The notes below the pieces were generated by a model, which saw only the letters and a program-made list of their open reading frames with translations, did not search any database and had not been told where the DNA came from. A DNA stretch of 64,000 bases, taken from a virus. A program made the position numbers and the translations under genes. Below, piece after piece: positions 14,931 to 22,619 of the stretch (position 1 is the first letter of the stretch; each line of letters begins with the position of its first letter). Location: IMG/VR virus record IMGVR_UViG_3300033145_003233, positions 186,001-250,000 of that record. One strand, 5' to 3'.

Positions 14931-15494
14931 TTATTCTTGATGCTCCTTTTTCCATTTTGCACAACTAATATTTGACCAGAATGAGCTTCTCAGATCGTGC
15001 TCCATCTCATGCTCTCCCCATGCAAAAGCAGATACAAGGCTAGGTGCTGGATGGTCGAATAAATCTTTCCATTTTAATGCCTTAATAGCATCCAGTGCTT
15101 CTCTCGTTCTTTGCGTAGAGATTCTCTTTCCGATTATCTCTTTTATACACCCTTCTTTAACTTCTCTGAGTGTATATTTTCTCCCATTCTTAGGGTCTGG
15201 ATAATCCGAGTATACCATTTCGGTATCAACTCTTTTACGGATTCTTCTTCCAGTCTTACTTGTATAAACATTATAGGCTGTTCCTTCTTCTGGATAAAAT
15301 CCATATCTTTCCAGACAGATCATGGCAGAGATCTCTACTCCTCCGCGAGAGCGAAAATTATCTATGTTTCGTCCTGACCCAAAGCAGGTACACCCATGCC
15401 ATTTTGTTATACCTGTTTCAATATCTTCCCATACTTTTACGTCATTGCTCTGGGTGTCTCTTGTTACGTATACATCAAATTGTTTCTTCATCAT
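14931..15494 (-). CDS. FDVY-TRD family protein, copy D
   Basis: Fourth member, about 4.8 kb upstream of the tandem trio. ATG 15494 (MMKKQFD) matches the start of the copy at 9571-10116. Blocks FDVYVTRD, GITKWHGC, YGFYPEEGTAYNVYT, FSDYP-like YSDYP and the final FW segment are intact. The duplicated DNA extends into the upstream gene's last codons. Confidence 0.8.
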   Translation of the reverse strand: MMKKQFDVYVTRDTQSNDVKVWEDIETGITKWHGCTCFGSGRNIDNFRSRGGVEISAMICLERYGFYPEEGTAYNVYTSKTGRRIRKRVDTEMVYSDYPDPKNGRKYTLREVKEGCIKEIIGKRISTQRTREALDAIKALKWKDLFDHPAPSLVSAFAWGEHEMEHDLRSSFWSNISCAKWKKEHQE

Positions 15495-16308
15495 TATTTC
15501 CTTTCTCATTTATAATTTTCCAGTATTTAGCATATTCAGCTATTTGTTCTTCCAGTTTAATTGGTTGATCATGCATTCGTCTATGGTAGCTTGTAAGGAT
15601 AATACCTGACATATCATCAGCATGGTGTACACCTTTAGCTTCGAACCATACTTTTAAAGGACCTACTTCCCATAGTCCCCATTCATTCCTTATCCACCTA
15701 CCCATACAATGATGCATTTCCACAGTAAATGTTTCTTCGTCTGTATTTTTTATTTCTTCTCTATCAATATCTTCCAAATGAGTATCCAGAGCTACTATTG
15801 CTTCTTCAAGAGTTGTTGGTATTTCTATCGCCAACTTTTCCGGTTCTGGTTGTTTATCCATTCTCAAAGCTTCTCTTGCTCTTTTAATACGCATGTAACC
15901 TATCGAAGCATTATATACGACTTGTTGTGGTGCTACTTCTATTCCTCCTCTAGGCACAGTAGCATCATCTATAGTGAGGTACATATCGAGGAGGTATCTT
16001 AATGCATTTCTTAGTATTTTTATTTCTTCTACTGCATCAAAATCATCTTTCCGATCATGTATTCCTCTATGATTAGAGCATAGCAGTCCTGGATATGTTC
16101 TTATATGATTTCCGCAATAGTGATATGTCGAGTTATGATTCTCACTTATTTCTATCATAAGCTTTCTAAGATTATCATTATCTACAGAGAGACTTTTATG
16201 TTCTTTAACCATTCGTGAGGCACAGTGAAGACAATATCCCTCTACGCTAACATATTGTCCTGTTTCCTCTTTGCATTTTTTACATTTTTTGCTTTTTGCT
16301 TCAGGCAT
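15475..16308 (-). CDS. Zinc ribbon plus DUF6794-like domain (277 aa)
   Basis: Residues 9-29 carry CKKC ... CLHC. The C-terminal 110 residues read TLEEAI-x-x-LD ... MHHCMGRWIRNEWGLWE ... WFEAKG-x-HHADDMS-x-II ... EEQIAEYAKYW, which I recognise as the DUF6794 pattern found in phages and bacteria. The biochemical role is unknown. The last codons overlap the FDVY-TRD copy D start region. Confidence 0.72.
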   Translation of the reverse strand: MPEAKSKKCKKCKEETGQYVSVEGYCLHCASRMVKEHKSLSVDNDNLRKLMIEISENHNSTYHYCGNHIRTYPGLLCSNHRGIHDRKDDFDAVEEIKILRNALRYLLDMYLTIDDATVPRGGIEVAPQQVVYNASIGYMRIKRAREALRMDKQPEPEKLAIEIPTTLEEAIVALDTHLEDIDREEIKNTDEETFTVEMHHCMGRWIRNEWGLWEVGPLKVWFEAKGVHHADDMSGIILTSYHRRMHDQPIKLEEQIAEYAKYWKIINEKGNNDEETI

Positions 16309-16519
16309 TTTTTTTAAATCCTCTTAGCCATGTTTTAAAATTTTCTTTTGTTTGGGTCCTATCGGGATCTCTGATATAACTCCATGCAAAACCTATTAAT
16401 ACTCCTATCCCTACTATTCCGCTATTTATCAGGAGAGATTCTCCCGCTAAATAACAAACAAACAATACTACCAGGATAGTTATTGCCGATATTAATACCA
16501 TTTTAGTTGGACGTCTCAT
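16301..16519 (-). CDS. Small two-helix membrane protein (72 aa)
   Basis: Helices at about residues 7-26 and 31-50 are followed by a basic tail. Its ATG overlaps the TGA of the next upstream small gene. Unknown function. Confidence 0.6.
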   Translation of the reverse strand: MRRPTKMVLISAITILVVLFVCYLAGESLLINSGIVGIGVLIGFAWSYIRDPDRTQTKENFKTWLRGFKKNA

Positions 16520-16641
16520 TTTATTCTTCTTTCTAACCTATTTATTCTTTCTCTTAGTCTCGCTATTATATAAACGCAGATAGGTATCTTCCCTTTTCTT
16601 ACTTGCATTGCCCACCACTGCCAGTATCGTTTATTAACCAC
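16516..16641 (-). CDS. Small basic protein, GTG start (41 aa)
   Basis: GTG 16641 has AGAGG eight bases upstream and overlaps the upstream stop. The product starts MVNKRYWQWWAMQVRKGKIP and ends with a basic helix RLRERINRLERRIK. Tight packing on both sides supports it. Function unknown. Confidence 0.5.
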   Translation of the reverse strand: MVNKRYWQWWAMQVRKGKIPICVYIIARLRERINRLERRIK

Positions 16642-16909
16642 CTACATCTACCTCTATCTTTTTAATTTCTTCCATATATTTTCTAACTGCTTTTAAAACG
16701 TCCTGATGAAATTCATTACAAGCATCTGGAAATAGTTTTAACTCACTCATTACAGAACCCAACTTCTCTGAGCCAATGCATGCTTTACCGCATACAAGTG
16801 AAACATTATTTGATTCTAACAATTTTTCACACTCGATAATCATTTCCAAGACTTTTAGTTTTCTCTCTGCTTCTGATTTTTCTAAATAGAATTCTGATAT
16901 TTTAGCCAT
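16634..16909 (-). CDS. Helical protein with two Cys (91 aa)
   Basis: Helical throughout with LVCGKACIG in the centre. Overlaps both neighbours by eight bases. No family recognised. Confidence 0.6.
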   Translation of the reverse strand: MAKISEFYLEKSEAERKLKVLEMIIECEKLLESNNVSLVCGKACIGSEKLGSVMSELKLFPDACNEFHQDVLKAVRKYMEEIKKIEVDVGG

Positions 16910-17063
16910 CGATTTTCTCCATTAAAGTTCTCACTTCATCTGGGTCTGGAGTCCCATCCATTTCCTCTGCAAGCTCTTCATCTAAATCATCTCCTCTGCA
17001 TAGGCACTCCATTATATACAGAGCATGAGTAATAAGAGTTTTTTCTCTGGGATTTAGATTCAT
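16902..17063 (-). CDS. Small acidic protein (53 aa)
   Basis: ATG 17063 opens MNLNPREKTLITHALYIMEC, followed by an acidic tail with DDLDEELAEEMDG. It fills an otherwise empty gap with overlaps at both ends, which supports it. Function unknown. Confidence 0.6.
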   Translation of the reverse strand: MNLNPREKTLITHALYIMECLCRGDDLDEELAEEMDGTPDPDEVRTLMEKIDG

Positions 17064-17494
17064 GTTTTTTTCTGTTTCTTCTTCTTAGTTTTAGCCTTAG
17101 CCTTAACTTTGGGTTCCTGTTCTCCTGCTTCGTGATATTCTCTACCCCAAGCATCTGGCCTTCCGTACCCGCTTGCCAGTACTTGATCTACTCTCCATCC
17201 ATTGAATGGAACTTTTTTTACAGTTTCAACGAAATCTGGTTTCTTCTTCGGCTTTTCATCGAATGAAGAATATTTACGAATAGGCATTATAATCACTTCG
17301 CATTCCCACATCTCAGAGAACATCTCATTTTCAGGTAGTACTAGTTTTCCTCCTTTGGGAGAAACTACTGCTCCTGCCATTAGCACAAGAGGCATACCAC
17401 CTATCTCTCCTCCTCTTGGAGACATGTAGAATTTTCCTATGCAGGTTACTGCTCCTTTTCTTCCTGAAATTTGTTCAGCATAATCATCTGTCAT
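17060..17494 (-). CDS. Hypothetical protein with Lys-rich tail (144 aa)
   Basis: Gly-rich, beta-rich body (GGEIGGMPLVLMAGAVVSPK) and a C-terminal tail made almost only of Lys, Ala and Thr (KVKAKAKTKKKK), histone-H1-like in composition. Nucleic-acid binding is inferred. A similar Ala/Lys tract occurs in 30372-30992. Confidence 0.65.
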   Translation of the reverse strand: MTDDYAEQISGRKGAVTCIGKFYMSPRGGEIGGMPLVLMAGAVVSPKGGKLVLPENEMFSEMWECEVIIMPIRKYSSFDEKPKKKPDFVETVKKVPFNGWRVDQVLASGYGRPDAWGREYHEAGEQEPKVKAKAKTKKKKQKKT

Positions 17495-17509
17495 TATAAC
17501 ATCTCCTTT

Positions 17510-17731
17510 TTAATCTTCTTCTCCTAGTAGATAAACGCAATTTCCTTCACTAGAAATATCTATAACGCTTATATGTGTACACATTCCTGTTTCACACCTA
17601 TATTCTGATTGCCCGCAACTGTTGCAGGATTCATCTCTTCCTATTTCCATATGTAATTTCACATCATCTCCATGTTTTTTTTGTATTTGCTGGAGAGTTT
17701 CTATCGCTTCTTTAATTGTAATCATTTTCAT
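17510..17731 (-). CDS. Small Cys-containing protein (73 aa)
   Basis: Begins with a helix (IKEAIETLQQIQKKHGDD) and a strand, a pattern typical of phage proteins with kyGDd near residue 20. A cluster C-x2-C ... C-x4-C follows (SCNSCG, CETGMC). Zinc binding likely; function unknown. Confidence 0.65.
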   Translation of the reverse strand: MKMITIKEAIETLQQIQKKHGDDVKLHMEIGRDESCNSCGQSEYRCETGMCTHISVIDISSEGNCVYLLGEED

Positions 17732-17733
17732 TT

Positions 17734-18264
17734 TTAACTTTCTATTTCTAAAGGTTCCAACGCTGCTATAGCGTTAATGTATTCTTCGTTATCTACAGTA
17801 GCTTGATTCACACTTTTTCTTACTTCCGTTAGATCTACTTTTATCCCTTGTTCTGCTAAAAACTCTGACAACTCTTTAATATTATCAGCTAATAGGTATA
17901 CTGTGCCATAGTGATGATAGAAAAAGACATCTGGAGTTATATACATTTTTACAGGACTAAAAAGTTTAAGGATAGGATCTTTTAATTTTTCCAGCCAATC
18001 TTTATAACTTTGAGTATGGATTGTTGTCCCTGCTACTATTTGATATCTATTATGTGATCCACCTGGGATATACTTCCATATCACATCAGCTAGGATTTTT
18101 CTACTTCTCAGCAATTTCATACAATACTGTTCTCTCATCTTCAATATCTGTTGCTTCTCATTGAGAAGAGCATTTACGTGCTCGGACAAGTCTTCCATCT
18201 CTTCTGTTGCTTCATTGATAGATTTTATTAGGTCTTCTTCTATTTTTTTATCCATTTTATTCAC
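17734..18264 (-). CDS. Hypothetical protein with coiled-coil start (176 aa)
   Basis: Residues 1-55 form a charged coiled coil; the rest is alpha/beta with many aromatic residues. Overlaps the upstream gene by eight bases. Not recognised. Confidence 0.65.
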   Translation of the reverse strand: MNKMDKKIEEDLIKSINEATEEMEDLSEHVNALLNEKQQILKMREQYCMKLLRSRKILADVIWKYIPGGSHNRYQIVAGTTIHTQSYKDWLEKLKDPILKLFSPVKMYITPDVFFYHHYGTVYLLADNIKELSEFLAEQGIKVDLTEVRKSVNQATVDNEEYINAIAALEPLEIES

Positions 18265-18769
18265 TCTCCATGGAATCTATCATAAAATCTTCGAAAGACT
18301 TATCAAATTCGAATCCCAGTTTCGTCATTAATTCCCATATCGCTTCTCTCTTCTGTAGAATCCCTGATTCCCATATCCCGTCCATCGCTTCACCGAATCC
18401 ATAATCATTAAGAGCATTTGAAGTATCATCCGAGTAGAAATCAGCACAGCATTTATTATTTACCCATGTATCTTTATCAGAAACAAATACATAAAACATA
18501 TTTGGATCATCAAAGCATGGTAATTTCCCTATTCCAAAGACAGAGTTGATCTGATAACATTTTGAAGCTTGTTCCAAATCGGGAGGAGAAATAGGAGAAA
18601 GATCAACTACATCATCTTTTTCTAATGCATACTTTAGTTGTTCGATTGTATGAATCTTATTGTCTCGTAATATTATACCTACCTGATTAACCGCATTGGC
18701 TTGTGTATATTTCAATTGTTCACTTAAGAAACCCGATATTTCTAATAATTGTTCTGATATTTTTTCCAT
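18257..18769 (-). CDS. Hypothetical protein (170 aa)
   Basis: Soluble, acidic, with an alpha-helical start and a D/N-rich middle (FYSDDTSNALNDYGFG). No motif recognised. Lies six bases from the diverged MCL-family gene. Confidence 0.65.
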   Translation of the reverse strand: MEKISEQLLEISGFLSEQLKYTQANAVNQVGIILRDNKIHTIEQLKYALEKDDVVDLSPISPPDLEQASKCYQINSVFGIGKLPCFDDPNMFYVFVSDKDTWVNNKCCADFYSDDTSNALNDYGFGEAMDGIWESGILQKREAIWELMTKLGFEFDKSFEDFMIDSMESE

Positions 18770-18774
18770 GTTTT

Positions 18775-19221
18775 TTATCCTACAATAGAGGTTTTATCTT
18801 CTGGGTCTGGCATCCACATTTTTTTAGTCACAATACACATATATCCGTCCTGATCTCCTATAGCTCTGATATATTTTTTAGGTATTTGAACCTTCACTAC
18901 CACGAACCTTGTAGTAGGATATGGGAACATCATATTTTTATATCTTGATGCCCCATATTTAGTTTTAAAGCAATGATAATAAGGAAGATATCTGAAGTCA
19001 GCTTTGCCAAAACGATAACGAAAAACTCTCATTCTTTTTCTTGTTGGGGCCTCGTTCCATCCTGTCTCAAAAGCTCCAATTTGTAGAATAGGAGCATAGT
19101 ATACTCCCTGGCCTGGAACAACATTCTTTACCCTCACTAACTTATAAGCTGTAAAAGTATCAGGAAGCTTTTCCTTCGCTTTTCTTTCTTCTTTCATTGA
19201 TAATTTTGTATCTATGCACAT
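18775..19221 (-). CDS. Diverged MCL-family protein
   Basis: Shares with the tandem trio at 1638-3018 the MCI/MCL start, a basic segment, FTAYKLV, a P-x-x-x-x-G region, YHCF, an aromatic segment with Arg, VVKVQIPKKYI-x-x-IG and IVTKK. Conservation of order over 148 residues makes common descent likely. It lies about 16 kb upstream of the others, so the family spread by dispersed as well as tandem duplication. Confidence 0.72.
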   Translation of the reverse strand: MCIDTKLSMKEERKAKEKLPDTFTAYKLVRVKNVVPGQGVYYAPILQIGAFETGWNEAPTRKRMRVFRYRFGKADFRYLPYYHCFKTKYGASRYKNMMFPYPTTRFVVVKVQIPKKYIRAIGDQDGYMCIVTKKMWMPDPEDKTSIVG

Positions 19222-19226
19222 ATTAT

Positions 19227-19487
19227 TTATTTTCTACAAAAAGTAGTAACTATTTGTTTCCTTTTATTATCATAAACTACCCTATAAGTCTTTTCTTCGA
19301 ACTCAACGTCCCACACACCTACTCTTAATGATTGCTTTCTTACCAAAGTTGCTTTCTGATTTTGAATAAGAGCAACAAATTGTGCATTCTTATGCTTTCC
19401 AAAATTTATGCCTTGACGTTCTAGAAACCTATTTCTAACATGAATCGCCTGACAACGTTTCTTACTCTTCTTTGCCTTTTTTCTCAA
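19227..19487 (-). CDS. Small basic protein, possibly DUF4258/RelE-like
   Basis: The order H-x-x-x-R-FLER-QG-I, a strand with KQSLRVGVWDV and a final VVYD-x-x-x-K-x-IVTTF is like small RNase-type toxins and DUF4258 proteins, in which a helix with H/R precedes a four-stranded sheet. No antitoxin is adjacent. Directly precedes, in sequence order, the tRNA-like RNA. The family assignment is tentative. Confidence 0.55.
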   Translation of the reverse strand: MRKKAKKSKKRCQAIHVRNRFLERQGINFGKHKNAQFVALIQNQKATLVRKQSLRVGVWDVEFEEKTYRVVYDNKRKQIVTTFCRK

Positions 19488-19523
19488 TAACTTTCTAACT
19501 ACTTTACTCCTACTTTAATCTAA

Positions 19524-19669
19524 TCGGCGCGGGTGGATTCGAACACACCGTCCTTCTAGTTGTTCCACACAGGCTTAACTAGTATTTCCTTGTCTCTCTT
19601 GATGCCCAAGTTGCAACTTAGGCGAGAGTGACTGTGTGGCTAACTGCTCTACCGCTGAGCTACGCGCCG
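19524..19669 (-). ncRNA. tRNA-like RNA with large structured insert and pseudoknot
   Basis: The ends form a perfect 7-bp acceptor stem (CGGCGCG with CGCGCCG), then T-A, a canonical D arm (GCTC-AGCGGTA-GAGC) and, near the 3' end, a T arm with loop TTCGAAT and G53-C61, but with one extra T in the 5' strand of the stem. Where a tRNA has about 25 bases, there are 95. These contain CCACACAG (19639-19632), a two-part hairpin (CTCTC/GAGAG enclosing GCCTAAG/CTTGGGC with a TTGCAA loop), and a CTAGTT/AACTAG hairpin (19582-19556). The loop of that hairpin contains CTGTGTGG, which is complementary to CCACACAG, so a pseudoknot can form. No CCA is encoded. It is not a normal tRNA; function unknown. Confidence 0.75.
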
Positions 19670-19683
19670 TCTTAACTTTTTAA

Positions 19684-20136
19684 TTACTGATAATTTTCAT
19701 CTTGAATAATTCTATATCTATGAAAATATTCTAATGGTCTTAGCATATGATCTTCTCTATCCCAGAAGCCCCAATTTCTTCTTTTGGGCCAAAATAATAA
19801 CAACGTCCAAGCTCCTGCTTTTGGTATATCTAAATAATGTCTATCTTCTGCTTTAGCTCTCCATACTTCCCATGCTTTAACTTCTATCTCTTTTTTCCCA
19901 TCAGGGCTATCCTTATCAGGCACTACATTTTTATATCCACCTTTTAATATACAAGAGATAAGGTCAGAACCATGATCGTGAAAAAATCTTCTGTCATCTG
20001 ATTTCAACCAATGATGCAATCTAATAGAGAAACCAAAGAATAAGAATGTCCATCTATAGAGGTAAGGGCATTCAGGTTTACCTAATGCCTCTCTCCATCT
20101 TATTTGGAATTTCTTAAATTTTCTATAAGGTTTCAT
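19684..20136 (-). CDS. Cupin-like protein (150 aa)
   Basis: RFFHDHG supplies an H-x-H pair; LISCILKGGY, EVKAWEVWRAKAEDRHYLDIP and AWTLLLFWPKRRNWGFWD follow in the order of a cupin barrel as seen in a phage-encoded cupin family. A divalent metal may be bound by the HDH and later His. No substrate can be named. The gene overlaps the next by one base. Confidence 0.65.
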   Translation of the reverse strand: MKPYRKFKKFQIRWREALGKPECPYLYRWTFLFFGFSIRLHHWLKSDDRRFFHDHGSDLISCILKGGYKNVVPDKDSPDGKKEIEVKAWEVWRAKAEDRHYLDIPKAGAWTLLLFWPKRRNWGFWDREDHMLRPLEYFHRYRIIQDENYQ

Positions 20137-20402
20137 TATTTCGTCATTCTAAAATGAGTGCTATTAAATGGTATATTTGGAAATTCTTGTAAAAACATTT
20201 TTGTATGGCTTGAATGGCTTTCCACTCTTTCTATTGTATATGTTTTACCTACTGTCAGGTATAATTCTATAGCAGCACATCCTCCATAATTATTATCAAA
20301 GTTGCTTATACACCTTACCTTATCGTTAGGCTTAGCATTCTCTGCTCTTTTTCCTTTATTAACTGCTTTATCCATCAGTTGCCTTATGATATTCTTCATC
20401 AT
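20136..20402 (-). CDS. Small SH3-like phage protein (88 aa)
   Basis: DKVRCI, then LTVGKTYTI, V-E-S and FNSTHF match the small phage family also present at 14740-14928. The first 25 residues are a basic extension. Function unknown. Confidence 0.65.
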   Translation of the reverse strand: MMKNIIRQLMDKAVNKGKRAENAKPNDKVRCISNFDNNYGGCAAIELYLTVGKTYTIERVESHSSHTKMFLQEFPNIPFNSTHFRMTK

Positions 20403-20893
20403 CTTTTCCTCTTAAACTTTGGGCATACACTACTATATAATGGTGTTGTCCCATATCTCTCTGATTTCTTATTTACACAAGTTCTAGTAAACATAGAGTC
20501 TTTTCTCGGATTCTCTTCCCAGGAAATACAATCTCGACATTCTCGTTCTAATTTTCTTGTTTTTTTCTTAGCGGGATTCTTGTCGGAATAAGGAACATAG
20601 ACTTCAAAATCTTCAAAATCTTCTTCTATTTGTACGATAGGTGTATGAGATCCATGGTCACAACGAGGGTTATTTTCAAATATAGATTGATGGACTGCTG
20701 GATTTCTCATTAATAGATATATTTCTTCATGATCTACTATAAGTTGTCCATCTATTGGATCTCCTCTCCACGCAAGAATAGCTTTCGCTCCATACTCATC
20801 AGTGGCTTCTTTTTGCCTTCTTAGTATGTCTAGGGCCAGCTCTTTGGCTTTATTCCATCTACGTTGGTAATTATTTAATGTCTTCGTTTTCAA
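20399..20893 (-). CDS. Cys-cluster protein (164 aa)
   Basis: The C-terminus has CRDCISWEE ... TRTCVN ... SSVCPKF, a spacing seen in small phage zinc proteins. The N-terminal part is helical and basic. Overlaps neighbours by ATGA. Unknown function. Confidence 0.65.
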   Translation of the reverse strand: MKTKTLNNYQRRWNKAKELALDILRRQKEATDEYGAKAILAWRGDPIDGQLIVDHEEIYLLMRNPAVHQSIFENNPRCDHGSHTPIVQIEEDFEDFEVYVPYSDKNPAKKKTRKLERECRDCISWEENPRKDSMFTRTCVNKKSERYGTTPLYSSVCPKFKRKR

Positions 20894-21108
20894 TCTTCTT
20901 TTCTTTCCCGCATTTTTAAAGTATAGTAGGAAGTTTTTATAAACATAATAAGACTGATTCCCATTACCCCACCAAGAACAAATTGCAATATCATAATGTC
21001 CATAGGTGATGGAGCAAAAAGGAATGCTATGCCACCTATCAAAAGCAACCTAAAGACAAGTGTTTCTGCATCTACTCTTACTCCTGTTTCTTTCTTTTCT
21101 TCAGGCAT
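20890..21108 (-). CDS. Small two-helix membrane protein (72 aa)
   Basis: ATG 21108 (MPEEKKETG) has GGAA seven bases upstream; an ATG four codons earlier overlaps the upstream gene. Two hydrophobic segments lie in residues 20-60, then a basic tail. Unknown function. Confidence 0.6.
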   Translation of the reverse strand: MPEEKKETGVRVDAETLVFRLLLIGGIAFLFAPSPMDIMILQFVLGGVMGISLIMFIKTSYYTLKMRERKED

Positions 21109-21110
21109 AT

Positions 21111-21272
21111 TTATTTCCATTCTTTAAAGAACAAAAGATAGACAACTACAGCAATACCAAAAATAACCAGTGTGACTTTAGAGGTTGCTATAGCCCACGC
21201 TGCTTGAAATATACATGAGCAGATCATGGCAATCAGAAACAATATAAGCAGTATTACAACTATTAGTTTCAT
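21111..21272 (-). CDS. Small two-helix membrane protein (53 aa)
   Basis: ATG 21272 opens MKLIVVILLILFLIAMICSC with a second helix VTLVIFGIAVVVYLLFF and a basic end. AGGAAGGTTTATA lies just before the start. It fills the gap between two genes. Unknown function. Confidence 0.6.
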   Translation of the reverse strand: MKLIVVILLILFLIAMICSCIFQAAWAIATSKVTLVIFGIAVVVYLLFFKEWK

Positions 21273-21283
21273 TATAAACCTTC

Positions 21284-21487
21284 CTATTCCTGGCTCGCCA
21301 TTTCCTTATAGACATATATTCCCGCTAGTGCTACTATTCCTCCCACAACAGCACCTATCATGAGACCTGAAGTGAATATAGCGTTCAGCGTATTGAAAGC
21401 TATAAAGAATAAAGATATAGCTGCCAGAACGAGAACAAAGATAACCATTGGATCGTCTAAAAATTTGTCCCAAAATTTGTCCCACAT
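21284..21487 (-). CDS. Small two-helix membrane protein (67 aa)
   Basis: Helices at about residues 14-32 and 38-58. It starts one base after the stop of the Clp-N-like gene. Unknown function. Confidence 0.6.
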   Translation of the reverse strand: MWDKFWDKFLDDPMVIFVLVLAAISLFFIAFNTLNAIFTSGLMIGAVVGGIVALAGIYVYKEMASQE

Positions 21488-21488
21488 T

Positions 21489-22208
21489 TTAACTTCCTTT
21501 CACTAATGAACTATTACAAGGGTCATATTTCGAACAGAGAACAGCAGTTTTGCAATATAAGCTGTCCAACAGTTCCCATTTATTTCTGAATAAAGTTCCT
21601 TCTGGAATATGCACTCTCATAAGACCATGGTACACCACACAGAGAGTCAAGTTTGTGCATCTTTTACAAGATCTTTGTAGATAGGTTCCTTTTTGAGCCA
21701 ATTGCTTTATAGAGGCTTTAGTGGTGTCGCTCACTGTAACACCAAGAATCTTCATTACTTCTCCCTTAACTCCTGCTAGGGTTAATCCTTGCCCAGAGAG
21801 ATGGTAATAAGCTTCACTCTCAGCTCCTTCTTTTGTTTTTTGAGAATGCAGAAGTCCTAATAAAATGTGTTCTGATCCCACGTAATTATGACTTAAAGAT
21901 CTGGCTTCTTCTATAGCATATTCTATAACTTTTTTGCTAGTCTCTGTTTGGGGTAATTTTTCTCCCACTGAAGAAGATGATTCGCCTTCTTTATCTTCTA
22001 ATATGGCATGAACCAAAACTAGTAGTTGGTCTCTGGTTATTTTCAACTCTTCACTATGATTTAAAGCGGTATGTCCCACTCCGCTGCCTTCTTTGAGTAG
22101 ACCATAAAGCACATGTATAGTGCCTATATAATCACTATTAAATGTATGAGCAGCCTCGTTAGCCAACTTCATTACTTTTCTTGCTCTATCAGTAAATCTT
22201 TCAAACAT
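21489..22208 (-). CDS. Clp N-domain protein without ATPase, Cys-rich tail
   Basis: Residues 1-70 (MFERFTDRARKVMKLANEAA and following, with a GTIHVLYGLL segment) and 85-155 (ETSKKVIEYAIEEARSLSHN, GSEHILLGLL) are the two half-repeats of the ClpC/ClpA N domain, which binds adaptors and substrates. Neither AAA module is present; instead a 70-residue tail with six cysteines follows (SCKRC ... C ... C). A free N domain could compete with host ClpC for adaptors or bring a substrate. The family match is strong; the decoy role is inference. Confidence 0.85.
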   Translation of the reverse strand: MFERFTDRARKVMKLANEAAHTFNSDYIGTIHVLYGLLKEGSGVGHTALNHSEELKITRDQLLVLVHAILEDKEGESSSSVGEKLPQTETSKKVIEYAIEEARSLSHNYVGSEHILLGLLHSQKTKEGAESEAYYHLSGQGLTLAGVKGEVMKILGVTVSDTTKASIKQLAQKGTYLQRSCKRCTNLTLCVVYHGLMRVHIPEGTLFRNKWELLDSLYCKTAVLCSKYDPCNSSLVKGS

Positions 22209-22262
22209 AATTTCCCCTTGTTTAAAGGTTAAATCTAAAGGTTATCCTTTTAGAAATTTCAT

Positions 22263-22409
22263 TTAGGGCCTCAATGTCTCATCTTTTATCCAAACTATTT
22301 TTTTGGGCGTTCTTCTTTGTATTTTAAAACAGCAATGCCTACATTGTTTGCCATCAAATTCGAAAGCTGTAGAGCAAAGTGGGCATATTTTATCATTTGT
22401 TTTTTCCAT
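22263..22409 (-). CDS. Small zinc-ribbon protein (48 aa)
   Basis: ATG 22409 opens a frame with CPLC at residues 9-12 and CRHCC at 23-27, a compact zinc ribbon, and a basic tail KIQRRTPKK. It overlaps the upstream stop by 17 bases. Function unknown. Confidence 0.55.
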   Translation of the reverse strand: MEKTNDKICPLCSTAFEFDGKQCRHCCFKIQRRTPKKIVWIKDETLRP

Positions 22410-22617
22410 TTTCTAACTTCTCCAATTTCTCTAATATCGAATTAATATCTACCTGCATTTTAGTTAGCATCTCTGTTTTCTGAGAAGCCTGTCTGTGTCT
22501 TTGAATATCTAGTAGGACTCTACTTTCTTTTTTACCCCAGAAATATTCCAGAGCATAATGGACATATTCAGAGGCAAGATGAACTATTACTAATATAGAT
22601 AAAACACAGTCCCACAT
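22393..22617 (-). CDS. Small membrane/coiled-coil protein (74 aa)
   Basis: A hydrophobic N-terminal segment is followed by a basic linker and a C-terminal coiled coil (VDINSILEKLEKLENG). Similar layouts occur in holin-associated or anchoring proteins, but no family is recognised. Confidence 0.55.
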   Translation of the reverse strand: MWDCVLSILVIVHLASEYVHYALEYFWGKKESRVLLDIQRHRQASQKTEMLTKMQVDINSILEKLEKLENGKNK

Positions 22618-22619
22618 AT

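Noticed and set aside
19524-19669. tmRNA gene
   Set aside because: It has a tRNA-like end and a pseudoknot, but the D stem is fully paired, the length is 146 instead of over 300 bases and no tag frame ending in Ala-Ala is present.
19524-19669. Ordinary tRNA-Cys (GCA) with the TTGCAA loop as anticodon
   Set aside because: The loop has six bases on a seven-base-pair stem far from the D arm, and a 7-base anticodon loop breaks the stem. The extra stems cannot be a normal variable arm.
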